From Palsa-461 sp963768185 (GTDB taxonomy: Bacteria > Actinomycetota > Acidimicrobiia > Acidimicrobiales > RAAP-2), in NCBI GenBank assembly GCA_963768185.1, contig CAVYGS010000005.1:806001-870000 (forward strand): DNA of 64,000 nt, in the 5' to 3' direction. The translations under genes and the position numbers were made by a program. Each line of letters begins with the position of its first letter. Within the stretch, counting starts at the first letter, position 1. A model generated the notes under the pieces. The model was not told the DNA's origin. It did no database searches and saw only the letters and a program-made list of their open reading frames with translations. Shown here one piece after another: positions 28,998-36,425 of this stretch.

Positions 28998-29231
28998 TCA
29001 GGGCGCTCCGAACCCCACCCGCCGCTCGTTGGAGGGGGCGCCGACCTCGATGTAGGCGACCTGGGCGGTCGGCACCGCGATCCGGCGCCCGCGCCGGTCG
29101 GTCAGCCACAGCACACCGCCCTTCTCGAGCGATGCCTCGATGTCGGCCAAGACGGCGTCCCGATCGGCGCTGTCCCCAAGGTCGATCTCGACCTCCTTGG
29201 GGGTTTGCACGATCCCGATTCGCACCTCCAA
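28998..29231 (-). CDS. DUF3107 family protein
   Basis: A 77-residue actinobacterial protein, full length for PF11305: MEVRIGIVQTPKEVEIDL at the start, a central GGVLWLTDRRGRRIAVPTA and a C-terminal AYIEVGAPSNERRVGFG. The family, which includes Rv3208A, has no proven function. It is the first gene of the leftward run DUF3107 - ArsA - ArsA. Confidence 0.9.
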   Translation of the reverse strand: MEVRIGIVQTPKEVEIDLGDSADRDAVLADIEASLEKGGVLWLTDRRGRRIAVPTAQVAYIEVGAPSNERRVGFGAP

Positions 29232-29335
29232 CTGCGGACTCCTCTCTGGGTCGCCCCGCGGCCGGTGTGCCGCAGCCGGCGTGCGCTCACGCGTGCCGCT
29301 GTTCGACGTTACCTCCCTCGGGCATGCTCGTAGCC

Positions 29336-30544
29336 ATGGTGAACGACGACCGAGGGGCCGGCCCGAATAGCGAGCGGTCCCGCCGCTGGGCCTCGACCAT
29401 GGCGGGCTTCTCGCCCGAGGCCGACCTCGACGGCGACAAGGGCGGGCACGAGATCGGGGGCCTGCGGGTGGCCCACGCCGACTCGGGCGCCACCACCGGG
29501 GGACCCCCGGTCCAGGTTGGCGGACCGGGCGCGGTCCTGGCGCGCTCGGTCCGGGAGGAATCCGAGGACTCGGTCCTCGTGCCAGGGGCCACCCGGGCGA
29601 AGGGCGGGGGCACGCGAGCTCGCCCCGAGGAGCCCGACGAGTGGCGGACCTGCTTCGAGCGCGACCGCGACCGGATCCTCCACTCCCCCGCCTTCCGGCG
29701 CCTGGCCGGCAAGACGCAGGTGTTCATCTTCCCCGAGGACCATTCGCGCACCCGGCTCACCCACGCGCTTGAGGTCGCGCAGGTCGCAACGTCGATCGCG
29801 CGGGCGTGCGGTCTCAACGTCGCCCTCACCGAGGCGATCGCGCTCGGACACGACTGCGGGCACGGCCCCGGGGGCCACGCGAGCGAGGACGCGCTCGCCC
29901 CCTACATCGACGGGGGGTTCGACCATGCCCAATGGGGCGCCGAAGTCTCGCTGATCTCCTTGAACCTGTGCGCCGAGACGCTGGACGGCATCGCCAACCA
30001 CAGCTGGTCGCGCCCGGCACCAGCGACCTGCGAGGGCGAGGTGGTCAGCTGGGCCGACCGGATCGCGTATGTCTGTCACGACTGGGAGGACGCCGTGGCG
30101 ACCGGGATCGTGAGCGCACAGCTGCTCGACCCCTTCGTCGCGGCGCACTGCGGGGCCCGGCGCGGCGAACAACTCGGCGCCTTCATCGAGGCGCTGGTCC
30201 GCACGACGGCCGAGTCTGGCCGCATCGCGATGGACGACGACACGGCGAGTGCTCTCGCCCGGTTCCGGGCGCTCAACTACGAGCACATCTACCTGCGCGA
30301 GGCGTCGGTCGCCCAGGCCCGGGCGGTCGTCGCGCTGCTGCGGGCCCTCGTCGAGCACTTCTCGGACCGGCCCAATGCGATCCCCTCGGTCCGAGAGGCC
30401 GGAGGGCTGGGCGCCGGCGAGCCCGACGCGGTGCGCGCCGCGGTCGCCTACGTCGCCGGGATGACCGACCGGTTCGCGTGTCGCCAGGCGGTTGCACTGC
30501 TCGGGTGGGACCCCGCGAAGCTGCCCCAGGCCATCGAGGCCTGA
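29336..30544 (+). CDS. dgt: Deoxyguanosinetriphosphate triphosphohydrolase-like HD protein
   Basis: A 402-residue HD-domain hydrolase removing triphosphate from dNTPs. Metal ligands: His in RTRLTHALEVAQVA, His-Asp in LGHDCGHGPGGH, and Asp in SWADRIAYVCHDW. The first 95 residues are Gly/Ala/Glu-rich and probably disordered, which is long for the family. The start may be the ATG at 29336 or the in-frame ATG at 29324. It ends 8 bases from the convergent SDR gene. Confidence 0.9.
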   Translation: MVNDDRGAGPNSERSRRWASTMAGFSPEADLDGDKGGHEIGGLRVAHADSGATTGGPPVQVGGPGAVLARSVREESEDSVLVPGATRAKGGGTRARPEEPDEWRTCFERDRDRILHSPAFRRLAGKTQVFIFPEDHSRTRLTHALEVAQVATSIARACGLNVALTEAIALGHDCGHGPGGHASEDALAPYIDGGFDHAQWGAEVSLISLNLCAETLDGIANHSWSRPAPATCEGEVVSWADRIAYVCHDWEDAVATGIVSAQLLDPFVAAHCGARRGEQLGAFIEALVRTTAESGRIAMDDDTASALARFRALNYEHIYLREASVAQARAVVALLRALVEHFSDRPNAIPSVREAGGLGAGEPDAVRAAVAYVAGMTDRFACRQAVALLGWDPAKLPQAIEA

Positions 30545-30552
30545 GCCGGGTT

Positions 30553-31350
30553 TCAGCCGAACAACAGCTCCAGACGCTGGTCGAGCGCGCCGCGGGCCAG
30601 ATCGGGGTGCGTGAGGACGTACAGCCGATCCTCCTTCACCGCATCAAAGACGGCGTCAGCCACCTCGGCAGGGGGGATCCCGACCGACATGACCGCACCT
30701 TGGAGCACGTCGCTGTCGGACGCGCCGAAGGCCTCGCGCATCGCCGCTGGCATGTTGCGGTGTGATTGGGCGATCCGGGTCTGGACGAACCCCGGACACA
30801 GCACCGACACTCCGACCTTGGACCCCGAGGCGTGCAGCTCTTCGCGCAGTGACTCGCTGAGCCCCACCACCGCGAACTTCGTCGTGCTGTAGATGCCCAG
30901 GATCGCGTTCCCGCGCAGACCCGCGACGGACGCGGTGCTGACGACGTGGCCCTCGTTCTGGGCGACCAGCGTGGGCAAGAAGACATTGCACCCGTTGATG
31001 ACGCCGAAGAGGTTGACACCGACGACCCACTGCCACATCTCGATCGGGCTCTCCACGATCGAGCGGCCGACGACGCCCGCGTTGTTGCACACGACGTGCA
31101 CCGCGCCGAAGGACTCGAGCGTCTTGTCGTGCAGGCGGACCACCGACGCGTGATCAGCGACGTCGGTCGGCACGCCGAGGACGTCGGCGCCGGAGCGCTT
31201 CAGCTCCTCGACCGCCTCCTCGAGCACCGGCTCCTCGATGTCGGCCAGCACCAGGCGCATCCCCTCGGCCGCGAACCGCTTGGCCATCGAAAGCCCGATC
31301 CCGCTGGCGCCTCCGGTGATCACGGCGACCTTCCCGGAGAAGTCCTTCAT
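30553..31350 (-). CDS. Short-chain dehydrogenase/reductase
   Basis: A 265-residue classical SDR oxidoreductase. The Rossmann TGGASGIG (residues 14-21) and acidic LVLADIE suggest NAD(H); NNAG and catalytic YSTTK with upstream Ser (VVSTASVAGL) complete the active site. The substrate is unknown. A GGAGG ribosome-binding site precedes the ATG at 31350. It lies 20 bases downstream of mrp and is probably co-transcribed with it. Confidence 0.92.
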   Translation of the reverse strand: MKDFSGKVAVITGGASGIGLSMAKRFAAEGMRLVLADIEEPVLEEAVEELKRSGADVLGVPTDVADHASVVRLHDKTLESFGAVHVVCNNAGVVGRSIVESPIEMWQWVVGVNLFGVINGCNVFLPTLVAQNEGHVVSTASVAGLRGNAILGIYSTTKFAVVGLSESLREELHASGSKVGVSVLCPGFVQTRIAQSHRNMPAAMREAFGASDSDVLQGAVMSVGIPPAEVADAVFDAVKEDRLYVLTHPDLARGALDQRLELLFG

Positions 31351-31370
31351 GTCTGCCTCCTCGCCCGGGG

Positions 31371-32498
31371 CTAGCCGAGTGCGAGTTCTCGACGGTAGAC
31401 CCGGGCCGGTCCGAGCGCCACGACGCGCTCGGCGAGCGCCATGAAGGCCTGGGACGCCTCGGCGTCGGGGTCCGTGACCGTGATCGGCGCGCCGGTGTCG
31501 CCCCCTTCGCGCAGCGCGGTGACGAGCGGCACCTGGCCGAGGAGCGGCACGCCGAGGTCGCCGGCCAGCTGGGCACCGCCTCCGCGGCCAAAGAGCTCGT
31601 ATCGGGTGCCGTCGTCGCCGGTGAACCAGCTCATGTTCTCGACGACCCCCCGCACGGCGAGCTTCAGCTTGCGGGCGGCGAAGGCCGAGCGCTGGGCCAC
31701 CCGCTGGGCTGCCGACTGGGGGGTGGTGACCACCAGGATCTCGGCGCGCGGCATGACCTGGGCGAGCGAGAGCGTCACGTCGCCGGTGCCGGGCGGCATG
31801 TCGACGAAGAGGAAGTCGGGCTCGCCCCAGTAGCAGTCGCCCAGGAACTGCTCGATCGCTTTGTGGAGCATGGGGCCGCGCCAGATGACCGGCTGGTCCT
31901 CGGGCACGAAGTAGCCCATCGAGAGGCAGCGCACCCCGTGGGTGGCGGTCGGGATCACCATGTCGCCCAGGATCACCGGGTCCCGTTCGCTGCCCAGCAT
32001 CTTGGGCACCGAGAACCCGTACACATCCGCGTCGAGGATCGCCACCGAGCGACCGCTCTGGGCGAGTGTGACTGCCAGGTTGACGGTGACCGAGGACTTT
32101 CCGACCCCGCCCTTGCCCGATGAGACACCGATGACCCGGGTCGCCGACCCCGCCTGCAAGAACGCTGGCTCGGGCGAGGTGTGCCCGTGGTCGTGGTGGC
32201 CGGAGGGGCCCGGCTGGCCCTCCATGCGCGCCCGGAGCGCGCCCCGCAGCTCCAGGCGCGCCTCGTCGCTCATGACCGAGGTCGAGACCTCCACCTCGGT
32301 GCCGGCGGCCGCCTCGACTCGGGCCACCAGCTCGGTGCGATCGGGCCAGTCGGCGACCGGAAGGGCGAGCTCCACGCTCGCCTGGTGCCGCTTCACCCGT
32401 ACGGAGCGGAGTATCCCGGTCTCGGCCAACGGGAGACCGAGCACGGGGTCGACGACGCGGCCGAGTGACGCCTCGAGCGCTCGATCCTCGGACCCCAT
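31371..32498 (-). CDS. mrp: Mrp/ApbC family iron-sulfur carrier ATPase
   Basis: A 375-residue P-loop ATPase that carries or inserts [4Fe-4S] clusters. An N-terminal MIP18/DUF59 domain (residues about 1-95) is followed by a His-rich linker (GHHDHGH) and the Mrp domain with GVSSGKGGVGKSSVTVNLA, DADVYGFSVPKMLG and VDMPPGTGDVTLSLAQ. The usual CPxC cluster motif in the C-terminal half is not seen; the corresponding segment is VENMSWFTGDDGTRYELFG. It is divergent from the SufR-like regulator across 107 bp, so both may respond to Fe-S status. Confidence 0.93.
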   Translation of the reverse strand: MGSEDRALEASLGRVVDPVLGLPLAETGILRSVRVKRHQASVELALPVADWPDRTELVARVEAAAGTEVEVSTSVMSDEARLELRGALRARMEGQPGPSGHHDHGHTSPEPAFLQAGSATRVIGVSSGKGGVGKSSVTVNLAVTLAQSGRSVAILDADVYGFSVPKMLGSERDPVILGDMVIPTATHGVRCLSMGYFVPEDQPVIWRGPMLHKAIEQFLGDCYWGEPDFLFVDMPPGTGDVTLSLAQVMPRAEILVVTTPQSAAQRVAQRSAFAARKLKLAVRGVVENMSWFTGDDGTRYELFGRGGGAQLAGDLGVPLLGQVPLVTALREGGDTGAPITVTDPDAEASQAFMALAERVVALGPARVYRRELALG

Positions 32499-32592
32499 CG
32501 GCCTGCCTTTCCGGGGGAACGGCCCGCTTCCGCCAGCACGATGGCGTCACGGCGGGCTCGGTCGGGCCCGGCCGTTCGCAGAAACCCCCAGG

Positions 32593-32598
32593 TACACT
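32593..32598 (+). promoter_or_regulatory. -10 box (TACACT) of the SufR-like gene
   Basis: TACACT fits TANNNT and ends 7 bases before the GTG at 32606, predicting a leaderless transcript. Confidence 0.45.
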
Positions 32599-32605
32599 AC
32601 CGATC

Positions 32606-33373
32606 GTGCGTTCGGGCTCGAACTCCGGGTCGGTGGCGACGCCCGCGGACAGCGACGACGTCGTGCACACCGAAGCCGACGCCCGGTTCGCCTCGCTCGT
32701 CGCCGCGGTCACCGGCGCATTCGGCGATCCGACCCGGCGCGAGATCTTCCTGCATGTGCGCGCCCACCCCGGCTCGAGCGCGGCGGAGATCGCGACGACC
32801 TTCTCGCTGCACCCCAACGTTGCCCGGCACCACCTCAACCGGCTGGTCGCCGGGGGCTACCTGAGCGTGGCGATGAGCCGGGACGGCCAGGGGGTGGGGC
32901 GCCCGGCCCAACGCTTCTCGCCCGTCGACGACGACCCGGTCGGAGGACTGCTGTTCAAGCGCGACGACCTCCTCGTGCTCCTGCTGCGCGAGGCGCTCGA
33001 GTTGCTCGGGCCGGCCGAGGCCGAGACCATGGCGGCCAAGGTGGGCGAGGAGTACGGCCGGATGTTGGCGACCCGCATGTCGCCCGAGGAGGGACAGCGC
33101 TCGGTGCGCGCCGCGATGCGCACGATCGCTCTGACCCTCACCGCCCACGGGTTCGCCGCCCACGTGGAGGACCACGGCGCGTCGACGGCGGTCGTCGCCG
33201 AGCAGTGCCCCTTCGGAGACGCGGCCTCGACGCCGCCGGTGCTCTGCGCGGTGGACGGCGGGATGGTGAAGGGTCTGCTCGCCGGGCTCTGCGGCGACCC
33301 CACGTCGGGCCCGCTCCCGGTCGTCTTGACGTCGCGCGCTCGCGGCGACGAAACCTGCGCCGCGACCGCCTGA
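32606..33373 (+). CDS. SufR-like iron-sulfur-sensing transcriptional regulator
   Basis: A 255-residue regulator. Residues about 30-100 form a winged helix (GDPTRREIFLHV; AAEIATTFSLHPNVARHHL; HLNRLVAGGYL). The C-terminal region has three cysteines spaced C-x12-C-x14-C (EQCPFGD ... PVLCAVD ... GLCGD), close to the cysteine pattern of SufR, which holds an Fe-S cluster. It lies between mrp and a cysteine desulfurase, five bases before the latter, so it probably controls cluster assembly. The GTG start is supported by the promoter position; an in-frame upstream extension is not. Confidence 0.85.
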   Translation: MRSGSNSGSVATPADSDDVVHTEADARFASLVAAVTGAFGDPTRREIFLHVRAHPGSSAAEIATTFSLHPNVARHHLNRLVAGGYLSVAMSRDGQGVGRPAQRFSPVDDDPVGGLLFKRDDLLVLLLREALELLGPAEAETMAAKVGEEYGRMLATRMSPEEGQRSVRAAMRTIALTLTAHGFAAHVEDHGASTAVVAEQCPFGDAASTPPVLCAVDGGMVKGLLAGLCGDPTSGPLPVVLTSRARGDETCAATA

Positions 33374-33378
33374 GGTCG

Positions 33379-34515
33379 GTGGCGCGCCACTACCTCGACC
33401 ACGCGTCGACCTCCCCGCTACGCCCCGAGGCCCGCGCCGCGATGGTGGCCGAGCTGGACGCGATCGCCGGTGACCCAGGGCGCGTCCACGAAGAGGGGCG
33501 AGCCGTCCGGGCGCGCCTCGAGGACGCCCGCGAGCGCGTCGCCAGCCTCGTCGGGGTGCGCCCCCGCCAGGTCGTGTTCACCTCAGGGGGCACCGAGGCG
33601 ATCAACGCCGCGGTGATCGGCGCGGCGCGGCGCGCCCCGGGGCGACCGATCGCCTGCGCCGCGGTCGAACACTCGGCGGTGCGAGACGCGTCGGCGCGGG
33701 CGGCGGCGGTCGTCGAACTCGCCGTCGACGGTACCGGACGGATCGACCCCGAGGGCGTGGCGGCGGCGCTCGGCGGCGGTGAGGCCCCGGCTCTCGTGCA
33801 CTGCCAGTGGGCCAACCACGAGGTGGCGACACTCCAGCCCGTGCTCGAGGTGGCCGAGCTGTGCCGCTCGGCCGGCGTGCCGCTGCACGTCGACGCGTGC
33901 GCTGCCGTGGGCCGGGTCCCGCTCGACCTGGGCGAGCTCGGCGCCGACCTCGTCTCACTCAGCGCCCACAAGTTCGGCGGTCCCGCCGGCGTCGGCGCGC
34001 TGATCGTCAGGGCGGGTCAGCGGTTCGACCCGCTGCTCCTCGGTGGGCAACAGGAGCGGGCGCGGCGGGCCGGCTTCGAGAACGCGGCCGCCATCGCGGG
34101 GTTCGGCGCCGCCGCCCAATCCCTCGCCGATCCGGCGCGGCTCGAGGCCGAGGCCGCCGAGTCCCGACGGCGCATCGCGGCCGTGCTCGAAGCGGCGACG
34201 TCGGTCGAGGGGGTGCGCACGGTCGGCCCCGAGGACGCCCGGCTCCGCCTGCCCCACCTCGTCTGCCTGGGCGTCTCGGGCGTCGAGGCGGAGCCGGTCG
34301 TCATCGGGCTCGACCGGGCCGGCATCGCGGTCCACTCCGGCTCGGCGTGCTCGTCGGAGGCCCTCGAACCCTCACCGGTGCTCGCCGCCATGGGCGCGGA
34401 CCCGGAGAACTCGCTGCGGCTCTCCGTCGGATGGTCGACGACCGACGACGACGTCGCCGCCTTCGCGGCGGCCTTCGCGCCCGTGGTGGAGTCGCTGCGG
34501 TCGCTGCGCGGCTGA
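33379..34515 (+). CDS. Cysteine desulfurase (NifS/IscS family)
   Basis: A 378-residue PLP enzyme that strips sulfur from cysteine for Fe-S clusters or thio-modification. The PLP lysine is K198 (SLSAHKFGGPAG), with stacking His98 (AAVEHSAVRDA), Asp172 (HVDACAAVG) and the mobile-loop Cys324 (HSGSACSSEALEPS). The GTG at 33379 gives the family start RHYLDHASTSPLRPEAR. The gene lies five bases after the SufR-like regulator and is its likely target. A scaffold (SufB/U or IscU) is not in the window. It ends five bases before the convergent ccmI. Confidence 0.93.
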   Translation: MARHYLDHASTSPLRPEARAAMVAELDAIAGDPGRVHEEGRAVRARLEDARERVASLVGVRPRQVVFTSGGTEAINAAVIGAARRAPGRPIACAAVEHSAVRDASARAAAVVELAVDGTGRIDPEGVAAALGGGEAPALVHCQWANHEVATLQPVLEVAELCRSAGVPLHVDACAAVGRVPLDLGELGADLVSLSAHKFGGPAGVGALIVRAGQRFDPLLLGGQQERARRAGFENAAAIAGFGAAAQSLADPARLEAEAAESRRRIAAVLEAATSVEGVRTVGPEDARLRLPHLVCLGVSGVEAEPVVIGLDRAGIAVHSGSACSSEALEPSPVLAAMGADPENSLRLSVGWSTTDDDVAAFAAAFAPVVESLRSLRG

Positions 34516-34520
34516 GGGTT

Positions 34521-35375
34521 TTAGCTCTTGGTCACCTTCGCCGGGACAGGCTGTCCGGCGGCGGTGTAGGCCTGGCTGATCAGGGGGGCCGCGTTGGAGA
34601 TCTCCGTCGCCGGTGGGTCCTCGGCCAAGAAGAGCTTGTACTGCGCGACGGCGGCGGCCGGGTCGTGGGACTGCTCGAGGTCAATGGTCCCCATGAAGAG
34701 GTGGGCCGCGAAGTCGTCGTGCTCGACGGCGATCGAGCGAGCGACGAGCGTGCGCCCGGCGTCCTCGAGCGCCGTGTCGCCGCGGGCGTCACCGGCCTCC
34801 CACTCGAGGTATCCGGTCTCGGCGAGGGCCTGGGGCTGCTTGGGATCCTCGCCGAGCACCGTCTTGTACAGGGTCAGGGCCTGGCCGAGGGACTGCGTCG
34901 TGCCGTCGTCGACCAGCACCGACGCCTCGGCCAGCTGCGTCTCGATCTGTTGGGTGAGGTTCAGCTTGATGCTCCCGGTCTCGGGCTGGCCGGGGAGCCG
35001 GGGCGACGCCAGGTGGACGACAAGCAGCGTGGTCCCGGCGCTCAGCGCGACGGCGGCCACCACGCCCAACCAGGCCCGGCGGCGGCGGGCCACCCTGAGT
35101 GGCGCCTCGGGGCCCTCCTTGAGTGCGTCCAATCTGGCCCGGTCGGCCTCCTCGAGCTCACCCAGCTCCGCCTCGACGGACGCCAGCCGGTCGCGGTCGC
35201 GGGACAGCAGCGCTTCGTAGTCGCGCGTCTCGATATCGCCCGCGTCGCGCTCGGTCCGCAGGTCGGCGAGCGAGCGCACGAGGAAGTCGCGCTCGTCCTC
35301 GAGGCGCCAACGCCGGTCCGCTGCCGAACGCTCCGACTGCGGCGCGTCGGTGACCACCCGCCGCGACCCGGTCAT
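34521..35375 (-). CDS. ccmI: CcmI-like cytochrome c maturation TPR protein
   Basis: A 284-residue protein closing the ccm operon. N-terminal coiled-coil-like region (RWRLEDERDFLVRSLADL, residues 20-80), one transmembrane helix (AWLGVVAAVALSAGTTLLVV, about 100-120), then extracytoplasmic TPR-like repeats (ALTLYKTVLGEDPKQPQAL; AVAQYKLFLAEDP). CcmI holds apocytochrome c for the heme ligation complex. The ATG overlaps the ccmH stop (ATGA). The assignment rests on architecture and operon position. Confidence 0.8.
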   Translation of the reverse strand: MTGSRRVVTDAPQSERSAADRRWRLEDERDFLVRSLADLRTERDAGDIETRDYEALLSRDRDRLASVEAELGELEEADRARLDALKEGPEAPLRVARRRRAWLGVVAAVALSAGTTLLVVHLASPRLPGQPETGSIKLNLTQQIETQLAEASVLVDDGTTQSLGQALTLYKTVLGEDPKQPQALAETGYLEWEAGDARGDTALEDAGRTLVARSIAVEHDDFAAHLFMGTIDLEQSHDPAAAVAQYKLFLAEDPPATEISNAAPLISQAYTAAGQPVPAKVTKS

Positions 35376-35854
35376 GGATCGGTCGAGCGCAGGCGCACGA
35401 GCGAGCGCTGGCGCCGCCAGAACAGGACGCCGATCGATCCGACGGCGAGCACGACGGCGACCAGTGGGAGCACCCACACCAGCGCGCCGAGGCCCGAGGA
35501 GGGCGGCACGAGAAGGATGGAGGTCCCGTAGCGGTCGACGAAGGACTGCTCGATCACCGCGTCGCTGTCGCCGGCCGCCAGCATCTTGGTGATCTGGTGG
35601 CGTGCCGCGATCGCCGAGGAAGCCTCCGACTGCGCGACCGAGATGTCCTCGCAGCTCGGACACCGGATGCTGCTCTCCAGCGCCGCAGCCCGCGACGAGA
35701 GCGACGCCGGTGGACCGTGCCCCAGGCCGCTGCCGATGGCCAGCGTGACGCCGAGGACGACCACCATGGCGACCGCCGAGAGACGGCCGGCCACGACCCC
35801 GCCCCCGGTGCGGCGCGCCCTGCTCGGGGCTTGGCCGGCCAGTACCTCAGACAC
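35372..35854 (-). CDS. ccmH: Cytochrome c maturation protein CcmH
   Basis: A 160-residue thiol oxidoreductase that reduces the CxxCH motif of apocytochrome c. The diagnostic RCPSCEDISVAQSEA lies near residue 65, after an N-terminal membrane helix (LSAVAMVVVLGVTLAIG). A second helix near the C-terminus (LVWVLPLVAVVLAVGSIGVLF) anchors it. The ATG at 35854 overlaps the end of the TlpA-like gene by eight bases, and its stop overlaps ccmI. Confidence 0.9.
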   Translation of the reverse strand: MSEVLAGQAPSRARRTGGGVVAGRLSAVAMVVVLGVTLAIGSGLGHGPPASLSSRAAALESSIRCPSCEDISVAQSEASSAIAARHQITKMLAAGDSDAVIEQSFVDRYGTSILLVPPSSGLGALVWVLPLVAVVLAVGSIGVLFWRRQRSLVRLRSTDP

Positions 35855-36425
35855 GGCGGGCCGCCGCCAGCACGGAGTTGAGCTGCGAGTAGGTGACCGG
35901 CCCGGCGAGCGCGGCCACCACCGTGCCCGCGGGATCTACGAAGAACGTCATCGGCGGCGACCCCACCCCGAAGGCGGCCGCGTACTGCCCGGCCGAATCG
36001 GGGATGGCGGGCCAGGTCACGGCGAAGTCGGACACGAAGCGCCGGGCCCCCGAGGTCGTGTCGTCGATGTCGACCGAGACCATGTCGACGTTGGCGTGCT
36101 GCTGGTGCTGCTCGAAGTTGAAGTGCACGAGGTTGGGCTCCTCGCTCTGGCACGGCGGGCACCAGCTGGCGAAGAAGTTGACCACGACGAAGTGGCCGCG
36201 GTCGGAGGCGAGTGAGATCTGCTGGCCGGCGAAGTCGCGGGCGACGAGCGCCGGGGCGCGATGTCCGATCAGGGGACTCGCGACGGCGGTCGCCTCGGAG
36301 GACGGCCGGGTGGCCGCCACGATCGCCACGACCACCAGCACGACCGCCACACCGCCGGCGACCCAGCGCGCCGTGTGACGCCGCCTGGTCGGCGCCGCCG
36401 AGGCGGGGGGACCCGACGCGCTCAC
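35847..36425 (-). CDS. ccmG: Thioredoxin-like CcmG/DsbE
   Basis: A 192-residue membrane-anchored thiol-disulfide protein delivering reducing power to CcmH/apocytochrome. One N-terminal helix (WVAGGVAVVLVVVAIVAA) is followed by a TlpA/ResA thioredoxin fold with active site FFASWCPPCQSEEPNL; the cis-Pro is in VGSPPMTFFVD. The GTG start at 36425 overlaps the ccmF stop (GTGA) and is preferred over the long upstream extension. It likely receives electrons from CcdA, encoded at the head of the same operon. Confidence 0.92.
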   Translation of the reverse strand: MSASGPPASAAPTRRRHTARWVAGGVAVVLVVVAIVAATRPSSEATAVASPLIGHRAPALVARDFAGQQISLASDRGHFVVVNFFASWCPPCQSEEPNLVHFNFEQHQQHANVDMVSVDIDDTTSGARRFVSDFAVTWPAIPDSAGQYAAAFGVGSPPMTFFVDPAGTVVAALAGPVTYSQLNSVLAAARRV

